13,159 nt of DNA from Acidobacteriota bacterium (lineage in GTDB: Bacteria; Acidobacteriota; Terriglobia; Terriglobales; Acidobacteriaceae), in NCBI GenBank assembly GCA_019510535.1, contig JAEKKE010000139.1, positions 1 through 13,159 on the forward strand, read 5' to 3'. The position numbers and the translations under genes are program-made. Below the pieces are notes generated by a model. The model was not told the origin of the DNA, ran no database searches, and saw nothing but the letters and a program-made list of their open reading frames with translations. Shown one piece after another: positions 1 through 6,893 of the stretch (positions are counted from its first letter, which is position 1; the number at the start of each line of letters is the position of its first letter).

Positions 1-199
1 TTGGAACGTTGTGATCGACCGTGGCGATATGACGGTCAGGACGGCGCAGCTTACGTCCCGCCAGGCGCAGACCGTCGAAGGCCTGCGGTGAGGTGACCTC
101 GTGCACGAGCTGCAGATCGATATAGATCAGCGGTGGCTCCCCTTCCGGTGAGGCGACGAGGTGGTTGTTCCAGACTTTCTCAAACATCGTTTGCGGCAT
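1..199 (-). CDS. leuC: 3-isopropylmalate dehydratase large subunit (N-terminal fragment, runs off window)
   Basis: LeuC is the [4Fe-4S] large subunit of isopropylmalate isomerase, which interconverts 2- and 3-isopropylmalate in cytoplasmic leucine synthesis together with the small subunit LeuD. Only the first 66 codons are in the window. They read MPQTMFEKVWNNHLV, then LIYIDLQLVHEVTSPQAFDG, GRKLRRPD and TVDHNVP, which match the conserved LeuC N-terminus (YIDRHLVHEVTSPQAF and the ATMDHNVPT signature). The iron-sulfur cysteines lie further downstream and cannot be seen. The ATG at 199 follows a GAGGAA ribosome-binding site with good spacing. The gene begins 39 bp after the leuB stop on the same strand, so it is almost certainly co-transcribed as leuA-leuB-leuC. 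leuD would be expected next, outside the window. Confidence 0.95.
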   Translation of the reverse strand, partial: MPQTMFEKVWNNHLVASPEGEPPLIYIDLQLVHEVTSPQAFDGLRLAGRKLRRPDRHIATVDHNVP

Positions 200-238
200 T
201 GCGAGTTCCTCGATAAAGCAGATCCCTGCGGGATGAAA

Positions 239-1315
239 CTAAAGTTTGATGGCGTCGAGTACGGCCTTGCTCATCTCGCCGGTCGATACCTTTTTCTGTC
301 CGGCATGATCGCCGCGTGCGATATCGGCGGTGCGGTAGCCGGCTGTCAGAACTTCCTGTACCGCAGCTTCGACAGCAGCAGCTTCCTTCTCCAACCCGGC
401 GGAGTGACGCAGCACCATCGCAGCGGTCAGGATCGCTCCCAGCGGATTGGCAATACCCTTGCCGGCAATATCCGGCGCAGATCCGTGAACCGGCTCGTAC
501 AGATTGACCTTGCCGCCAAGCGTCGCGGAGGGAAGCATGCCCAGCGAACCGGTGATGACACCGCACTCATCGGAGAGGATGTCGCCGAAGAGGTTCTCGG
601 TGAGCACCACGTCGAAGCTGCGCGGCGTGTTCATCAGGTGCATCGCCATCGAATCGACGAGCTGGTGCTCCAGGGTGACATCGGGATAGTTCTTCGCGAC
701 CTCGCTAACCACGGCGCGCCAGAGCTGCGAGACCTCGAGAACATTGGCCTTATCGACGGAGGTCACCTTCTTGCGGCGCTTCTGCGCCAGCTCAAACGCG
801 ATCTTCGCGACGCGGGCTACCTCGGCCTCGCTGTAGACCATGGTGTTGTGCGCCAGCTTCTTCTCCTTATCCCACCAGCGCGGCTCGCCGAAGTAGAGAC
901 CGCCAAGCAGCTCGCGGACGAAGAGGATGTCAGTCCCTTCCGTCACCTCAGCACGCAGCGGAGAGTTGTCGGCTAGTGGCTTGTAAGCAACAGAGGGGCG
1001 AAGGTTGGCATAGCCACCCAGCTCCGCGCGGATCTTCAGCAGGCCCGCCTCGGGGCGCTGGCTCGGCGGATAGCTGTTGAACTTGTTATGGCCTACGGCG
1101 CCCAACAGCGCGGCATCGCACTTGAGTGTCGCCGCGAGAGTCGCTTCAGGCAGCGGCGAGCCGTCTGCATCGATCGCCACGCCACCGATGCGCAGATCCT
1201 CATACGTAAAGGTGTGGCCGCCATGTTTCGCGACGGCGTTCAGCACGTTCAGGGCTTCGTTCGTAACTTCGGGGCCGATGCCGTCGCCGGCCAGGACTGC
1301 AATCTTGAGGTTCAT
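239..1315 (-). CDS. leuB: 3-isopropylmalate dehydrogenase
   Basis: LeuB oxidatively decarboxylates 3-isopropylmalate to 2-oxoisocaproate with NAD+, the third step of leucine synthesis. The 358-residue protein has the usual family length. It opens with MNLKIAVLAGDGIGPEV, the classic LeuB N-terminus. Visible hallmarks are the substrate-binding LRAELGGYANLRP segment, FVRELLGGLYFGEPR, VTSVDKANVLEVSQLWR, the metal-binding NLFGDILSDE, and the NAD-binding GSAPDIAGKGIANP. The reading frame stays open upstream to 1387, but the ATG at 1315 was chosen because the family's conserved N-terminus starts exactly there and an AAAGGA ribosome-binding site precedes it. The gene lies 125 bp downstream of leuA and 39 bp upstream of leuC on the same strand. 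Nothing suggests loss of function. Leu-type rather than tartrate- or isocitrate-type activity is supported mainly by the operon context. Confidence 0.97.
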   Translation of the reverse strand: MNLKIAVLAGDGIGPEVTNEALNVLNAVAKHGGHTFTYEDLRIGGVAIDADGSPLPEATLAATLKCDAALLGAVGHNKFNSYPPSQRPEAGLLKIRAELGGYANLRPSVAYKPLADNSPLRAEVTEGTDILFVRELLGGLYFGEPRWWDKEKKLAHNTMVYSEAEVARVAKIAFELAQKRRKKVTSVDKANVLEVSQLWRAVVSEVAKNYPDVTLEHQLVDSMAMHLMNTPRSFDVVLTENLFGDILSDECGVITGSLGMLPSATLGGKVNLYEPVHGSAPDIAGKGIANPLGAILTAAMVLRHSAGLEKEAAAVEAAVQEVLTAGYRTADIARGDHAGQKKVSTGEMSKAVLDAIKL

Positions 1316-1440
1316 TCGTTCCTTTGACACTTTCGTAGTCTCCGGACCCACCCTTACATTGCGAGGGTGAGGCACCCGGCGGTTCAAGATTCATGGAAGC
1401 GGCTTTGCCGCTCCGTTACGGAATAGCAGCAAACACAGGG
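1316..1440 (-). other. leuA-leuB spacer with two hairpins
   Basis: This 125-bp spacer is long for an operon and holds two inverted repeats. One is CACCCT (1349-1354) with AGGGTG (1364-1369). The other is AGCGGC (1398-1403) with GCCGCT (1407-1412) around a TTT loop, just after the leuA stop. Neither is followed by a T-tract on the minus strand, so neither looks like a normal intrinsic terminator. They may stabilise or process the leuABC message (inference). No ORF of its own is evident here. Confidence 0.35.
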
Positions 1441-2622
1441 TTATACCGTCGGCGCAGACTCTGCTTCGAGCAGCGCCACGATGTCCTGGTCGTAGATCGA
1501 CTTCTTACGGTCCGCCAGAGTCGTGAAGCGGTGATAGATGTCGTCGATCTGCTCGCGGTTGAAGTTATAGCCCAGCTCCTTCAACTTCTGCTCCAGGCCA
1601 CGGCGGCCGCTGTGCTTGCCCAGCACAATGGTGTTCGCCACAACGCCAAACGAAGCCGGCGTCATAATCTCGTACGTCAGCGGATTCGCCAGCACGCCGT
1701 GCTGGTGAATGCCGCTGGCATGAGCAAAGGCATTCTTCCCGACGATCGCCTTGTTGGGCGAGGGCGTGAAGCTGATGATCTGATCCAGCGCCTTGCTGGT
1801 CGCGCCAATTTGCTTCAGATCGAGGCTGCTGGTGAAGGGGTACTGATCTTTGCGGATCGACAGAATGGCCGCGACCTCTTCCAAAGCGGCATTGCCGGCG
1901 CGCTCGCCGATGCCGTGCATGGAGACTTCCACCTGACGCGCTCCGCCGAGGATGCCGCTGATGGTGTTGATCGTTGCCAGCCCCAGATCGTCGTGGCAGT
2001 GCGTGGAGAAGATCACCTGCCCACTGCTGGGCACGCGGGCGCGAACCGTCTCAAACATCGTCTGGTACTCAGACGGTGTCGAGTAGCCAACCGTGTCTGG
2101 GAGATTGATGGTCGTTGCGCCCGCCTGGATGGCAATCTCCACCATCTTGCACAGGAAGTCGATGTCGGAACGCGTCGCGTCTTCGGCAGAGAACTCAACG
2201 TCCTCGCAGTGCGACTTCGCCAAAGCCACCATCTCACCCGTCTGGTCCAGGGCCTGCTGGCGGCTCATGCGGAGTTTCACTTCCAGGTGCAGATCGGAAG
2301 AAGCAAGAAAGGTATGAATTCTGTTTCGCGCCGCAGGGGCTACGGCACGAGCCACGGCTTCAATGTCTTCGCGTTTGCATCGGGCCAGACCGGCGATACG
2401 GGGGCTCTTGCCGTCGCGGCCAACCTCGCGCGCGATCGAGTGCACGGACTGGAAGTCACCGTCGGAGGCGATGGGAAAACCGGCCTCAATGATGTCCACA
2501 CCCAGCAGAGCTAGCTGATGTGCAAATCGGAGCTTCTCGTCATGGTGCATCGTGCATCCCGGCGACTGTTCACCGTCACGCAGCGTCGTATCGAAAAAGA
2601 GAACGCGATCGTTGGTCGACAT
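1441..2622 (-). CDS. leuA: 2-isopropylmalate synthase, short form lacking the C-terminal regulatory domain
   Basis: LeuA condenses acetyl-CoA with 2-oxoisovalerate to give 2-isopropylmalate, the committed step of leucine synthesis. The 393-residue protein carries a complete DRE-TIM barrel: FFDTTLRDGEQSPG (residues 9-22, with metal ligand D11 and catalytic R15), LPDTVGY (174-180), the metal-binding STHCHDD (206-212, H208 and H210), and GERAGN (239-244). The accessory-domain signatures AHASGIHQHGVL (300-311) and VLGKHSGR (333-340) follow. The protein then stops near residue 390, where standard LeuA (about 510-520 residues) would continue into its roughly 120-residue leucine-binding domain. The ATG at 2622 was chosen over an upstream in-frame ATG because MSTNDRVLFFDTTLRDGEQ aligns with the family start; AAGG lies upstream. 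It is the first gene of leuABC. Homocitrate synthase (NifV type) also lacks that domain, but the leuBC neighbours and sequence motifs favour LeuA. Confidence 0.93.
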   Translation of the reverse strand: MSTNDRVLFFDTTLRDGEQSPGCTMHHDEKLRFAHQLALLGVDIIEAGFPIASDGDFQSVHSIAREVGRDGKSPRIAGLARCKREDIEAVARAVAPAARNRIHTFLASSDLHLEVKLRMSRQQALDQTGEMVALAKSHCEDVEFSAEDATRSDIDFLCKMVEIAIQAGATTINLPDTVGYSTPSEYQTMFETVRARVPSSGQVIFSTHCHDDLGLATINTISGILGGARQVEVSMHGIGERAGNAALEEVAAILSIRKDQYPFTSSLDLKQIGATSKALDQIISFTPSPNKAIVGKNAFAHASGIHQHGVLANPLTYEIMTPASFGVVANTIVLGKHSGRRGLEQKLKELGYNFNREQIDDIYHRFTTLADRKKSIYDQDIVALLEAESAPTV

Positions 2623-2652
2623 ACTTGGCCTTACACCTCTGCTTCCGGTTAT

Positions 2653-2699
2653 GATAAACCCCACTTATCGAGCGAGTCTGGTCGATTAGTACTTCTAAT
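2653..2699. promoter_or_regulatory. Divergent leuA/lysR control region with LysR-type (T-N11-A) dyads
   Basis: The 97-bp gap between the leuA and lysR starts is dense in dyads. The clearest is ATTAG (2685-2689), five bases, CTAAT (2695-2699). It contains T2686-N11-A2698, the classic LysR-family recognition pattern. A second dyad is GATAA (2653-2657), seven bases, TTATC (2665-2669), and a third is ATCGA (2667-2671) with TCGAT (2682-2686). On the minus strand TATCAT (2656-2651) could be the leuA -10 box. It has a poor -35, as expected of an activator-dependent promoter, and the first dyad would then lie near -48. The arrangement suggests that the divergent LysR protein binds here to control leuABC and itself (inference). 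Confidence 0.55.
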
Positions 2700-2719
2700 A
2701 CCCCAATAAGCGAGCCGCC

Positions 2720-3649
2720 GTGGACCTCTTTCAGATGGAAACCTTCCTCGCCGTTGCCGAGGAGAAAAGCTTCTCTCGCGCCGCACTGCGCCTTCACCGC
2801 ACCCAACCGGCGGTAAGCCAGGTGATCGGCAAACTGGAGGCGGAGTTGGGCGAATCGCTCTTCGAGCGCCAGACCGGCTCACTGACTGACGCCGGCGAGG
2901 TACTGCGCGAGTACGCCGTCAAGCTCGTCAACCTCCGCGACGAGGCGGGTTCGGCATTGAAGGAGCTTCGTTCACTGCATCGCGGCCGTTTGTTGCTGGC
3001 GGCGAATGAGTACACCTGTCTCTGCCTGCTTCCGCTCATCCACGAGTACACCCGGCGCCATCCGAATGTAAAGGTGGAGGTACAGCGGTCGCTGGCCAGC
3101 CGGATCGGCGACGACGTCCTGGCTAATTCGGTCGAACTCGGTGTGCTGAGTTTTCAGCCCTCCGACCCCCAGCTCCGTTCCGTCGTGATCTTCCGTGACG
3201 AGCTGGTCTGCGTGGTCAGCCCAAATCATGCGCTGGCAAGGGCGGGTACGGCGTCTGTAAAAGAACTCGGCCGCGAGCGTTTTGTCGCACACAACATCGC
3301 CTCGCCGCAGCGGCAGCGGGTCTTTCAGGCGTTTGCCCAGCACCGGACGAAGCTACCCATCTGGGTCGAGCTTCCGTCGCTCGATGCGATCAAGCGATTT
3401 GTGGCGATGGGTAACGGTGTGGCGTTGTCTCCCAAACTGACCGTTGCTTCTGAGCTGCGGACGGGCGCCCTGGTGGAGGTGAAGGCCCGGGAGCTGAACT
3501 TCGAGCGCAAGCTTCGCGTGGTGTATCGCAAACAGACGGCTTTGTCCCATACGGCACGCGCGTTTTTGAAGATTGCGGAGGAGTATGCGGTGCAGCAGGG
3601 GGATCCGTATTACTTCCAGGCGGAACGAGTTTCGCGGCCTGGAAATTAA
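2720..3649 (+). CDS. LysR-family transcriptional regulator, probably controlling leuABC
   Basis: This 309-residue protein has the usual LysR length. Residues 1-60 form the winged helix-turn-helix (FLAVAEEKSFSRAALRL, then TQPAVSQVIGKLEAELG and LFER). A linker helix (about 60-90) and a periplasmic-binding-protein-like effector domain follow, including the typical segments LPLIHEYTRRHPNVKVEV and MGNGVALSP. The start is the GTG at 2720, because MDLFQMETFLAVAEE matches the family N-terminus; no strong ribosome-binding site is visible. An ATG at 2735 is a less likely alternative. The gene is divergent from leuA with a T-N11-A dyad in the shared 97-bp gap, the standard layout for a LysR regulator of its neighbour. 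The co-inducer cannot be read from sequence. A leucine-pathway intermediate such as 2-isopropylmalate is a reasonable guess, because that is how some LysR-type leucine regulators work. Confidence 0.93.
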   Translation: MDLFQMETFLAVAEEKSFSRAALRLHRTQPAVSQVIGKLEAELGESLFERQTGSLTDAGEVLREYAVKLVNLRDEAGSALKELRSLHRGRLLLAANEYTCLCLLPLIHEYTRRHPNVKVEVQRSLASRIGDDVLANSVELGVLSFQPSDPQLRSVVIFRDELVCVVSPNHALARAGTASVKELGRERFVAHNIASPQRQRVFQAFAQHRTKLPIWVELPSLDAIKRFVAMGNGVALSPKLTVASELRTGALVEVKARELNFERKLRVVYRKQTALSHTARAFLKIAEEYAVQQGDPYYFQAERVSRPGN

Positions 3650-3745
3650 TCCGTCAGATCGAGACAATTTGCAGGTCTCAAACGTTTCCAGAGTGGGCAC
3701 GTTCCCTGGCAGGGACGCGCCGATGCAGGTCAAAGGGGTAACTCC
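3650..3745 (+). promoter_or_regulatory. Leader region of the Spy-like gene with dyads
   Basis: This 96-bp gap holds the dyad GAGAC (3661-3665), nine bases, GTCTC (3675-3679), and a compact palindrome TCCCTG-G-CAGGGA (3703-3715). A strong AAAGGGG ribosome-binding site (3732-3738) lies ahead of the ATG at 3746. The dyads might be operator sites for an envelope-stress regulator, but no specific factor can be named. No convincing -35/-10 pair was seen. Confidence 0.25.
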
Positions 3746-4150
3746 ATGAACCTGAAACAAATTGTGATGCGGGCAGCGATTCTGGCTGCCTGTACTGTGG
3801 GTCCAGCCACGCTCAGCGCACATGCGCAGGGAATGGGCGGCGGCATGGGCCAGATGACTCCCGAGCAGCGCAGTGCCCGTCAGCTCGAGATGATGAAAAC
3901 CCGGTTGAACCTGTCCGAGGACCAGACAGCTAAGGTCAAGGACTTTATGGCCGAACGCGATAAGAAGATGACGGATCTGCGTTCGAGCGGCGGCGACATG
4001 GAGACCATGCGCCCGAAGATGATGGAGATTCAGAAGGATTACTCCGACAAGGTCAAAGGTATTCTGACCGACGACCAAAAGAAGACCTACGAAGAGATGC
4101 AGTCGCAGATGCGTGGCGGCGGTCGTCAAGGCCCGCCACCCCAGCAATAG
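3746..4150 (+). CDS. Secreted Spy/CpxP-like LTxxQ protein
   Basis: This is a 134-residue protein with a clear Sec signal peptide (MNLKQIVMRAAILAACTVG, cleavage probably after AHAQ near residue 28). A Gly/Met-rich spacer and a charged, Met-rich helical region follow. Two LTxxQ-type motifs are visible, LNLSEDQ (about residues 54-60) and LTDDQKK (about 107-113). Such pairs mark the Spy/CpxP family of periplasmic chaperone or stress-sensor proteins, which fold as cradle-shaped helical dimers. The tail is Gly/Pro/Gln-rich (RGGGRQGPPPQQ). An AAAGGGG ribosome-binding site with good spacing supports the start. The TAG stop straddles the boundary of the palindromic repeat beginning at 4150: TA is flank and G is the first repeat base. 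The role in protecting periplasmic proteins is inferred from the family; the sequence is too diverged to assign spy or cpxP. Confidence 0.82.
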   Translation: MNLKQIVMRAAILAACTVGPATLSAHAQGMGGGMGQMTPEQRSARQLEMMKTRLNLSEDQTAKVKDFMAERDKKMTDLRSSGGDMETMRPKMMEIQKDYSDKVKGILTDDQKKTYEEMQSQMRGGGRQGPPPQQ

Positions 4151-4261
4151 AGCATTTCTCCTGTAGGTGTAGTGCAGGGGGTATGTATCTATGGGCGTTT
4201 TCCGCAATGAAAACGCCGCTGTACGCTCCTTCCGGGATACCCAGCAACAGGAGAAATACTC
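4150..4261. repeat. 112-bp palindromic repeat, copy 1 (MITE-like)
   Basis: The terminal inverted repeats are GAGCATTTCTCCTGT (4150-4164) and ACAGGAGAAATACTC (4247-4261), complementary at 14 of 15 positions. A TA dinucleotide flanks both ends (4148-4149 and 4262-4263), as expected for a TA target duplication. Inside is a perfect 9-bp hairpin, GGCGTTTTC (4194-4202) with GAAAACGCC (4209-4217). Near-identical cores recur at 8887-8997 and, inverted, at 11101-11212. No coding capacity for a transposase is present, so a non-autonomous element is inferred. It lies between the convergent Spy-like gene and galE. Confidence 0.88.
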
Positions 4262-4284
4262 TAGACCTCCCGCAAAAAGACTTA

Positions 4285-4312
4285 GGGCCAGGAGCGAAAT
4301 GCTTCCTGGCCC
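4285..4312 (-). terminator. Rho-independent terminator of galE
   Basis: GGGCCAGGA (4285-4293) pairs with TCCTGGCCC (4304-4312) around a short loop. Read on the minus strand, the hairpin is followed within a few bases by TCTTTTT (complement of 4273-4279). The position, 26 bp after the galE stop, fits a terminator for galE. Confidence 0.8.
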
Positions 4313-4338
4313 TTGAGGCTTTTGAAGACCGTTGAGAT

Positions 4339-5307
4339 TTACGCGTATCGCTTCTGGTGCCATTCCCAGGCGGAGGCGATGATCTGGTCCAGTTCCGGGA
4401 AGTTCGGTTTCCAACCGAGCTCGCTCTTAATCTTGTCCGAACTGGCGACAAGAACCGCAGGATCTCCTGGGCGACGGGGCTCCTCGATCACAGGAATCGC
4501 ATGACCGGTGACACGGCGTACCGATTCAATCACCTGGCGCACGGTAAATCCCTGTCCGCTGCCGAGGTTGAAGATGTGGTGGCCGGGCTGTTCGAGCGCC
4601 TTGAGAGCCAGGATGTGCGCTTCGGCCAGATCCTGGACATGAATATAGTCGCGGACGCAGGTGCCGTCCGCAGTGGGATAGTCCTGTCCGTAGATCTTGA
4701 TTGACTGGCGACGGCCCAGGGCTACGTCCAGAATCAATGGAATCAGATGCGACTCTGGCTCGTGGGCTTCGCCATATCCTTCGATTGCCCCGGCGACGTT
4801 GAAGTAGCGCAGTGCGGCGTAGCGGAGACCATGAATCTCACTCATCCAACGCATCATGGTCTCTGAGAGCAGCTTCGACTCGCCATAGGCATTGGTCGGT
4901 TGTAGTTTGGCCGTCTCGACGATCGGCGTCGACTCAGGCTCTCCATAGCAGGCCGCGGTGGAGCTGAAGACGAGCTTGTTGTGTCCGGTGGCTAACATTG
5001 CCTCCAGCAGGCTGAGGGTGCCGCCGGTATTGTTACGGAAATATAGTTCCGGCTTCTGCATGCTTTCGCCGGCTTCAATGAGAGCGGCGAAGTGAAGAAT
5101 GGCATCAAACTTGCCTTCACGGAGAGTGCGCTCCAGTAGTTGGTGATCGAGCAAATCACCTTGAATGAAGGAGGCTTGTGCGGGAAGAGCACTGGCTTTT
5201 GCGTGGCAGAGATTGTCGTAAATTGCGACTTTTGCTCCCTGTTGCAACAAGATACGGGAGACAGTCCCACCGATATAGCCGGCTCCGCCGGTCACCAAAA
5301 AATTCAT
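4339..5307 (-). CDS. galE: UDP-glucose 4-epimerase
   Basis: GalE interconverts UDP-glucose and UDP-galactose using tightly bound NAD+, feeding galactose catabolism and envelope polysaccharide synthesis. The 322-residue protein is an extended short-chain dehydrogenase of normal family length. It has the Rossmann motif TGGAGYIGG (residues 6-14, GxxGxxG), YDNL (30-33) for the NAD ribose, the active-site strand VFSSTAACYGEP (113-124), catalytic Y141 and K145 in NAYGESK, RYFNVAGA (167-174), and DGTCVRDYIHVQDLAEAH, the GalE-type signature. The ATG at 5307 was chosen over an upstream in-frame ATG because MNFLVTGGAGYIG is the conserved start. A GAGGG lies upstream at a slightly long spacing of 12 bases. 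The gene is monocistronic, converges on the Spy-like gene and has its own terminator. A related 4-epimerase specificity, such as UDP-GlcNAc, cannot be excluded. Confidence 0.95.
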   Translation of the reverse strand: MNFLVTGGAGYIGGTVSRILLQQGAKVAIYDNLCHAKASALPAQASFIQGDLLDHQLLERTLREGKFDAILHFAALIEAGESMQKPELYFRNNTGGTLSLLEAMLATGHNKLVFSSTAACYGEPESTPIVETAKLQPTNAYGESKLLSETMMRWMSEIHGLRYAALRYFNVAGAIEGYGEAHEPESHLIPLILDVALGRRQSIKIYGQDYPTADGTCVRDYIHVQDLAEAHILALKALEQPGHHIFNLGSGQGFTVRQVIESVRRVTGHAIPVIEEPRRPGDPAVLVASSDKIKSELGWKPNFPELDQIIASAWEWHQKRYA

Positions 5308-5691
5308 CGAAACCAATTTCCCTCTACCTGCAACCAATGTATCAGCGACTCCCACTCAGAATTAGGGCAAGCCTGGTGGTGGAAACTCCCTTGCTGAGCA
5401 AATTAATGGTTGGAGGTTCACTCACGCGGTTGACTGATTCATGACTTTTTTCATTGCTTTCGCTGATGTGATTCAGGAAGATAGGGGTATACCCCCCGGC
5501 TCGTGGCTGAATTCCCCGAGTTGTTTTTCGCTTTGCACGGCCGAGCCGATCTGTATGTTAGAGCCTTTGCTGCTGCCTTCTTGCTTTGAGCCTGCCTTTG
5601 GTAAATCGGTTCCCGCTGCTCCTGCGACCGTTGCCGCAAGAATGCGTCAGTGTGAGGACGAGGAAAGCGCATTTTTGAGGACGGAATAACG
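5308..5691. promoter_or_regulatory. 384-bp divergent intergenic region between galE and tonB
   Basis: This region separates the galE and tonB starts and should hold both promoters. No convincing -35/-10 pair stands out: a TTGACT at 5430-5435 has only a weak -10 partner. The most striking element is a perfect 12-bp palindrome, GGGGTATACCCC (5484-5495), followed by two further C residues. G/C runs around a TATA centre resemble operators of the CsoR/FrmR (DUF156) repressor type, although no such regulator is in the window. A plus-strand ORF of 82 codons ends two bases before the tonB ATG, but it lacks a ribosome-binding site and protein-like features and is not called as a gene. Confidence 0.4.
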
Positions 5692-6798
5692 ATGGCGAGA
5701 CAGACACAAACCGGATACACCGGCCAGCGCGCGACGACCGCGCAACAGAACGATATTGCCTTTTCGCACTTCGGAGTCATGCATACCGGGAAGCAGGGGC
5801 GGGGCTCCCTGTTTTCTGCACTTGTCATTAACGTGACATTGTTGGTGGTTGCGCTCATTCTCACTGCGGCCGCAAAGAAGGTCTCAGAGGCTCATAAGAT
5901 CACGATGTTGACGGCGCCTTCTACGCCGCCGCCAAAACCCGAGCCAAAGCCTGAGCTTCCGAGGCCCAAACCACTTCCGAAGCCGCCGGTCATTCCTCCT
6001 ACGCCGCCGAAGATCAAAATTCCTGAGACCAAGCTGCCCGACGTACCAAAGCCGCCTGAGGTCAAGATGGAGACGCCGAAGCCTATCGTGCTCCAGCCGG
6101 CGCCTCCTAAGCTGGTTCAGCCGCCTCCGGCTCCCGTGAAAGTAAATCTCGGTCACGCCCAGGCCGCCAGCGTGGTGAATAATTCGACCCATCCGTCGGC
6201 CGTCGCCCTCGGACAGACAAATAATCCGATTGCTCCCATGACGGGACCAGCCACCAGCCCTGTGAATCTTGGACAGCGCGGTATGGCTGGTATGCCTCCG
6301 GGAAGCGGCATGGGACCGCCGTCGACCAAAGTGAATCTTGGTTCAGGTTCTCCGAACGGAACGCTTGGCGGCAGGGACAATGCTGCTCAGCCCGTACAGG
6401 GTGTAAAGCTGGGAGTTGCCGGCGGAACTGGTCCGTTGAACTCCACCGGCCGGGTTGCCGGACCTGTAAATCTCGGGCAGGTCGCGCCTCCGCCGATGCC
6501 CAAGCCAGCAGCGCCAACAACTGTATCCGGTGCGACTCCGCCAAAGGTGCTGTACAAACCGAAGCCGGAGTACACGGACGAGGCGCGTAAGCTGCATCTG
6601 GAAGGAACCGTCTACGTAAAGGTCCGTGTGACTGCCTCCGGAGCAGTGCAGGTGCTGGGTGTCAGCAGCGGTTTGGGACATGGTCTGGATGAGGCGGCGG
6701 TCCGTGTCGTTGAGGCGATGAAGTTCTCGCCGGCAATGCAGAACGGCCAGCCAGTGGACTGGTCAGGTGTTGTGAACGTAGGCTTTCAGATGTTGTAG
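5692..6798 (+). CDS. TonB-type energy transducer with VNLG-repeat periplasmic linker
   Basis: TonB proteins carry proton-motive-force energy from the ExbBD complex to outer-membrane receptors. This 368-residue protein has a cytoplasmic N-terminus (1-38), one membrane segment (about 39-61), a very Pro/Lys-rich stretch (about 74-149, repeated PKPxPKP units), a Gly/Asn-rich linker, and a C-terminal TonB domain (about 286-368). That domain reads KPEYTDEARKLHLEGTVYVK, then VTASGAVQVLGVSSGLGHGL, AAVRVVEAMKFSPA and NGQPVDWSGVVNVGFQML. The linker carries six V-x-LG units at residues 151, 171, 191, 214, 238 and 259. The ATG at 5692 follows GAGG/ACGGAA. The gene is 95 bp upstream of the secreted 6894-8834 gene, which may be co-expressed. 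No exbB, exbD or receptor gene is in the window, so the receptor served is unknown. Many Acidobacteriota have several such TonB paralogues. Confidence 0.88.
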   Translation: MARQTQTGYTGQRATTAQQNDIAFSHFGVMHTGKQGRGSLFSALVINVTLLVVALILTAAAKKVSEAHKITMLTAPSTPPPKPEPKPELPRPKPLPKPPVIPPTPPKIKIPETKLPDVPKPPEVKMETPKPIVLQPAPPKLVQPPPAPVKVNLGHAQAASVVNNSTHPSAVALGQTNNPIAPMTGPATSPVNLGQRGMAGMPPGSGMGPPSTKVNLGSGSPNGTLGGRDNAAQPVQGVKLGVAGGTGPLNSTGRVAGPVNLGQVAPPPMPKPAAPTTVSGATPPKVLYKPKPEYTDEARKLHLEGTVYVKVRVTASGAVQVLGVSSGLGHGLDEAAVRVVEAMKFSPAMQNGQPVDWSGVVNVGFQML

Positions 6799-6893
6799 GG
6801 CTTTCAGTTTCTTGGTGTTCATTTTTGAATGGTTGTAGTTTGAAGTCATTATTGAAAGAAAGCGGCTTTTCCCCGCCTAGGAGTCAGGAAGAT

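Noticed and set aside
161..976. 271-codon plus-strand ORF
   Set aside because: It lies antisense to leuB, whose motifs are unmistakable. Its composition (Arg/Leu/His-rich) is that of a GC-rich shadow frame.
1393..2514. 373-codon plus-strand ORF
   Set aside because: It is antisense to leuA and has no recognisable motif.
3353..4451. Two overlapping minus-strand ORFs (353 and 132 codons) across the Spy-like gene and copy 1
   Set aside because: They are antisense to lysR and the Spy-like gene and run through the palindromic repeat. No protein-like segment is present.
5441..5689. 82-codon plus-strand ORF ending two bases before the tonB ATG
   Set aside because: It has no ribosome-binding site, an unnatural Cys/Pro/Phe composition and no recognisable fold. 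It looks like a chance open frame in the leader.
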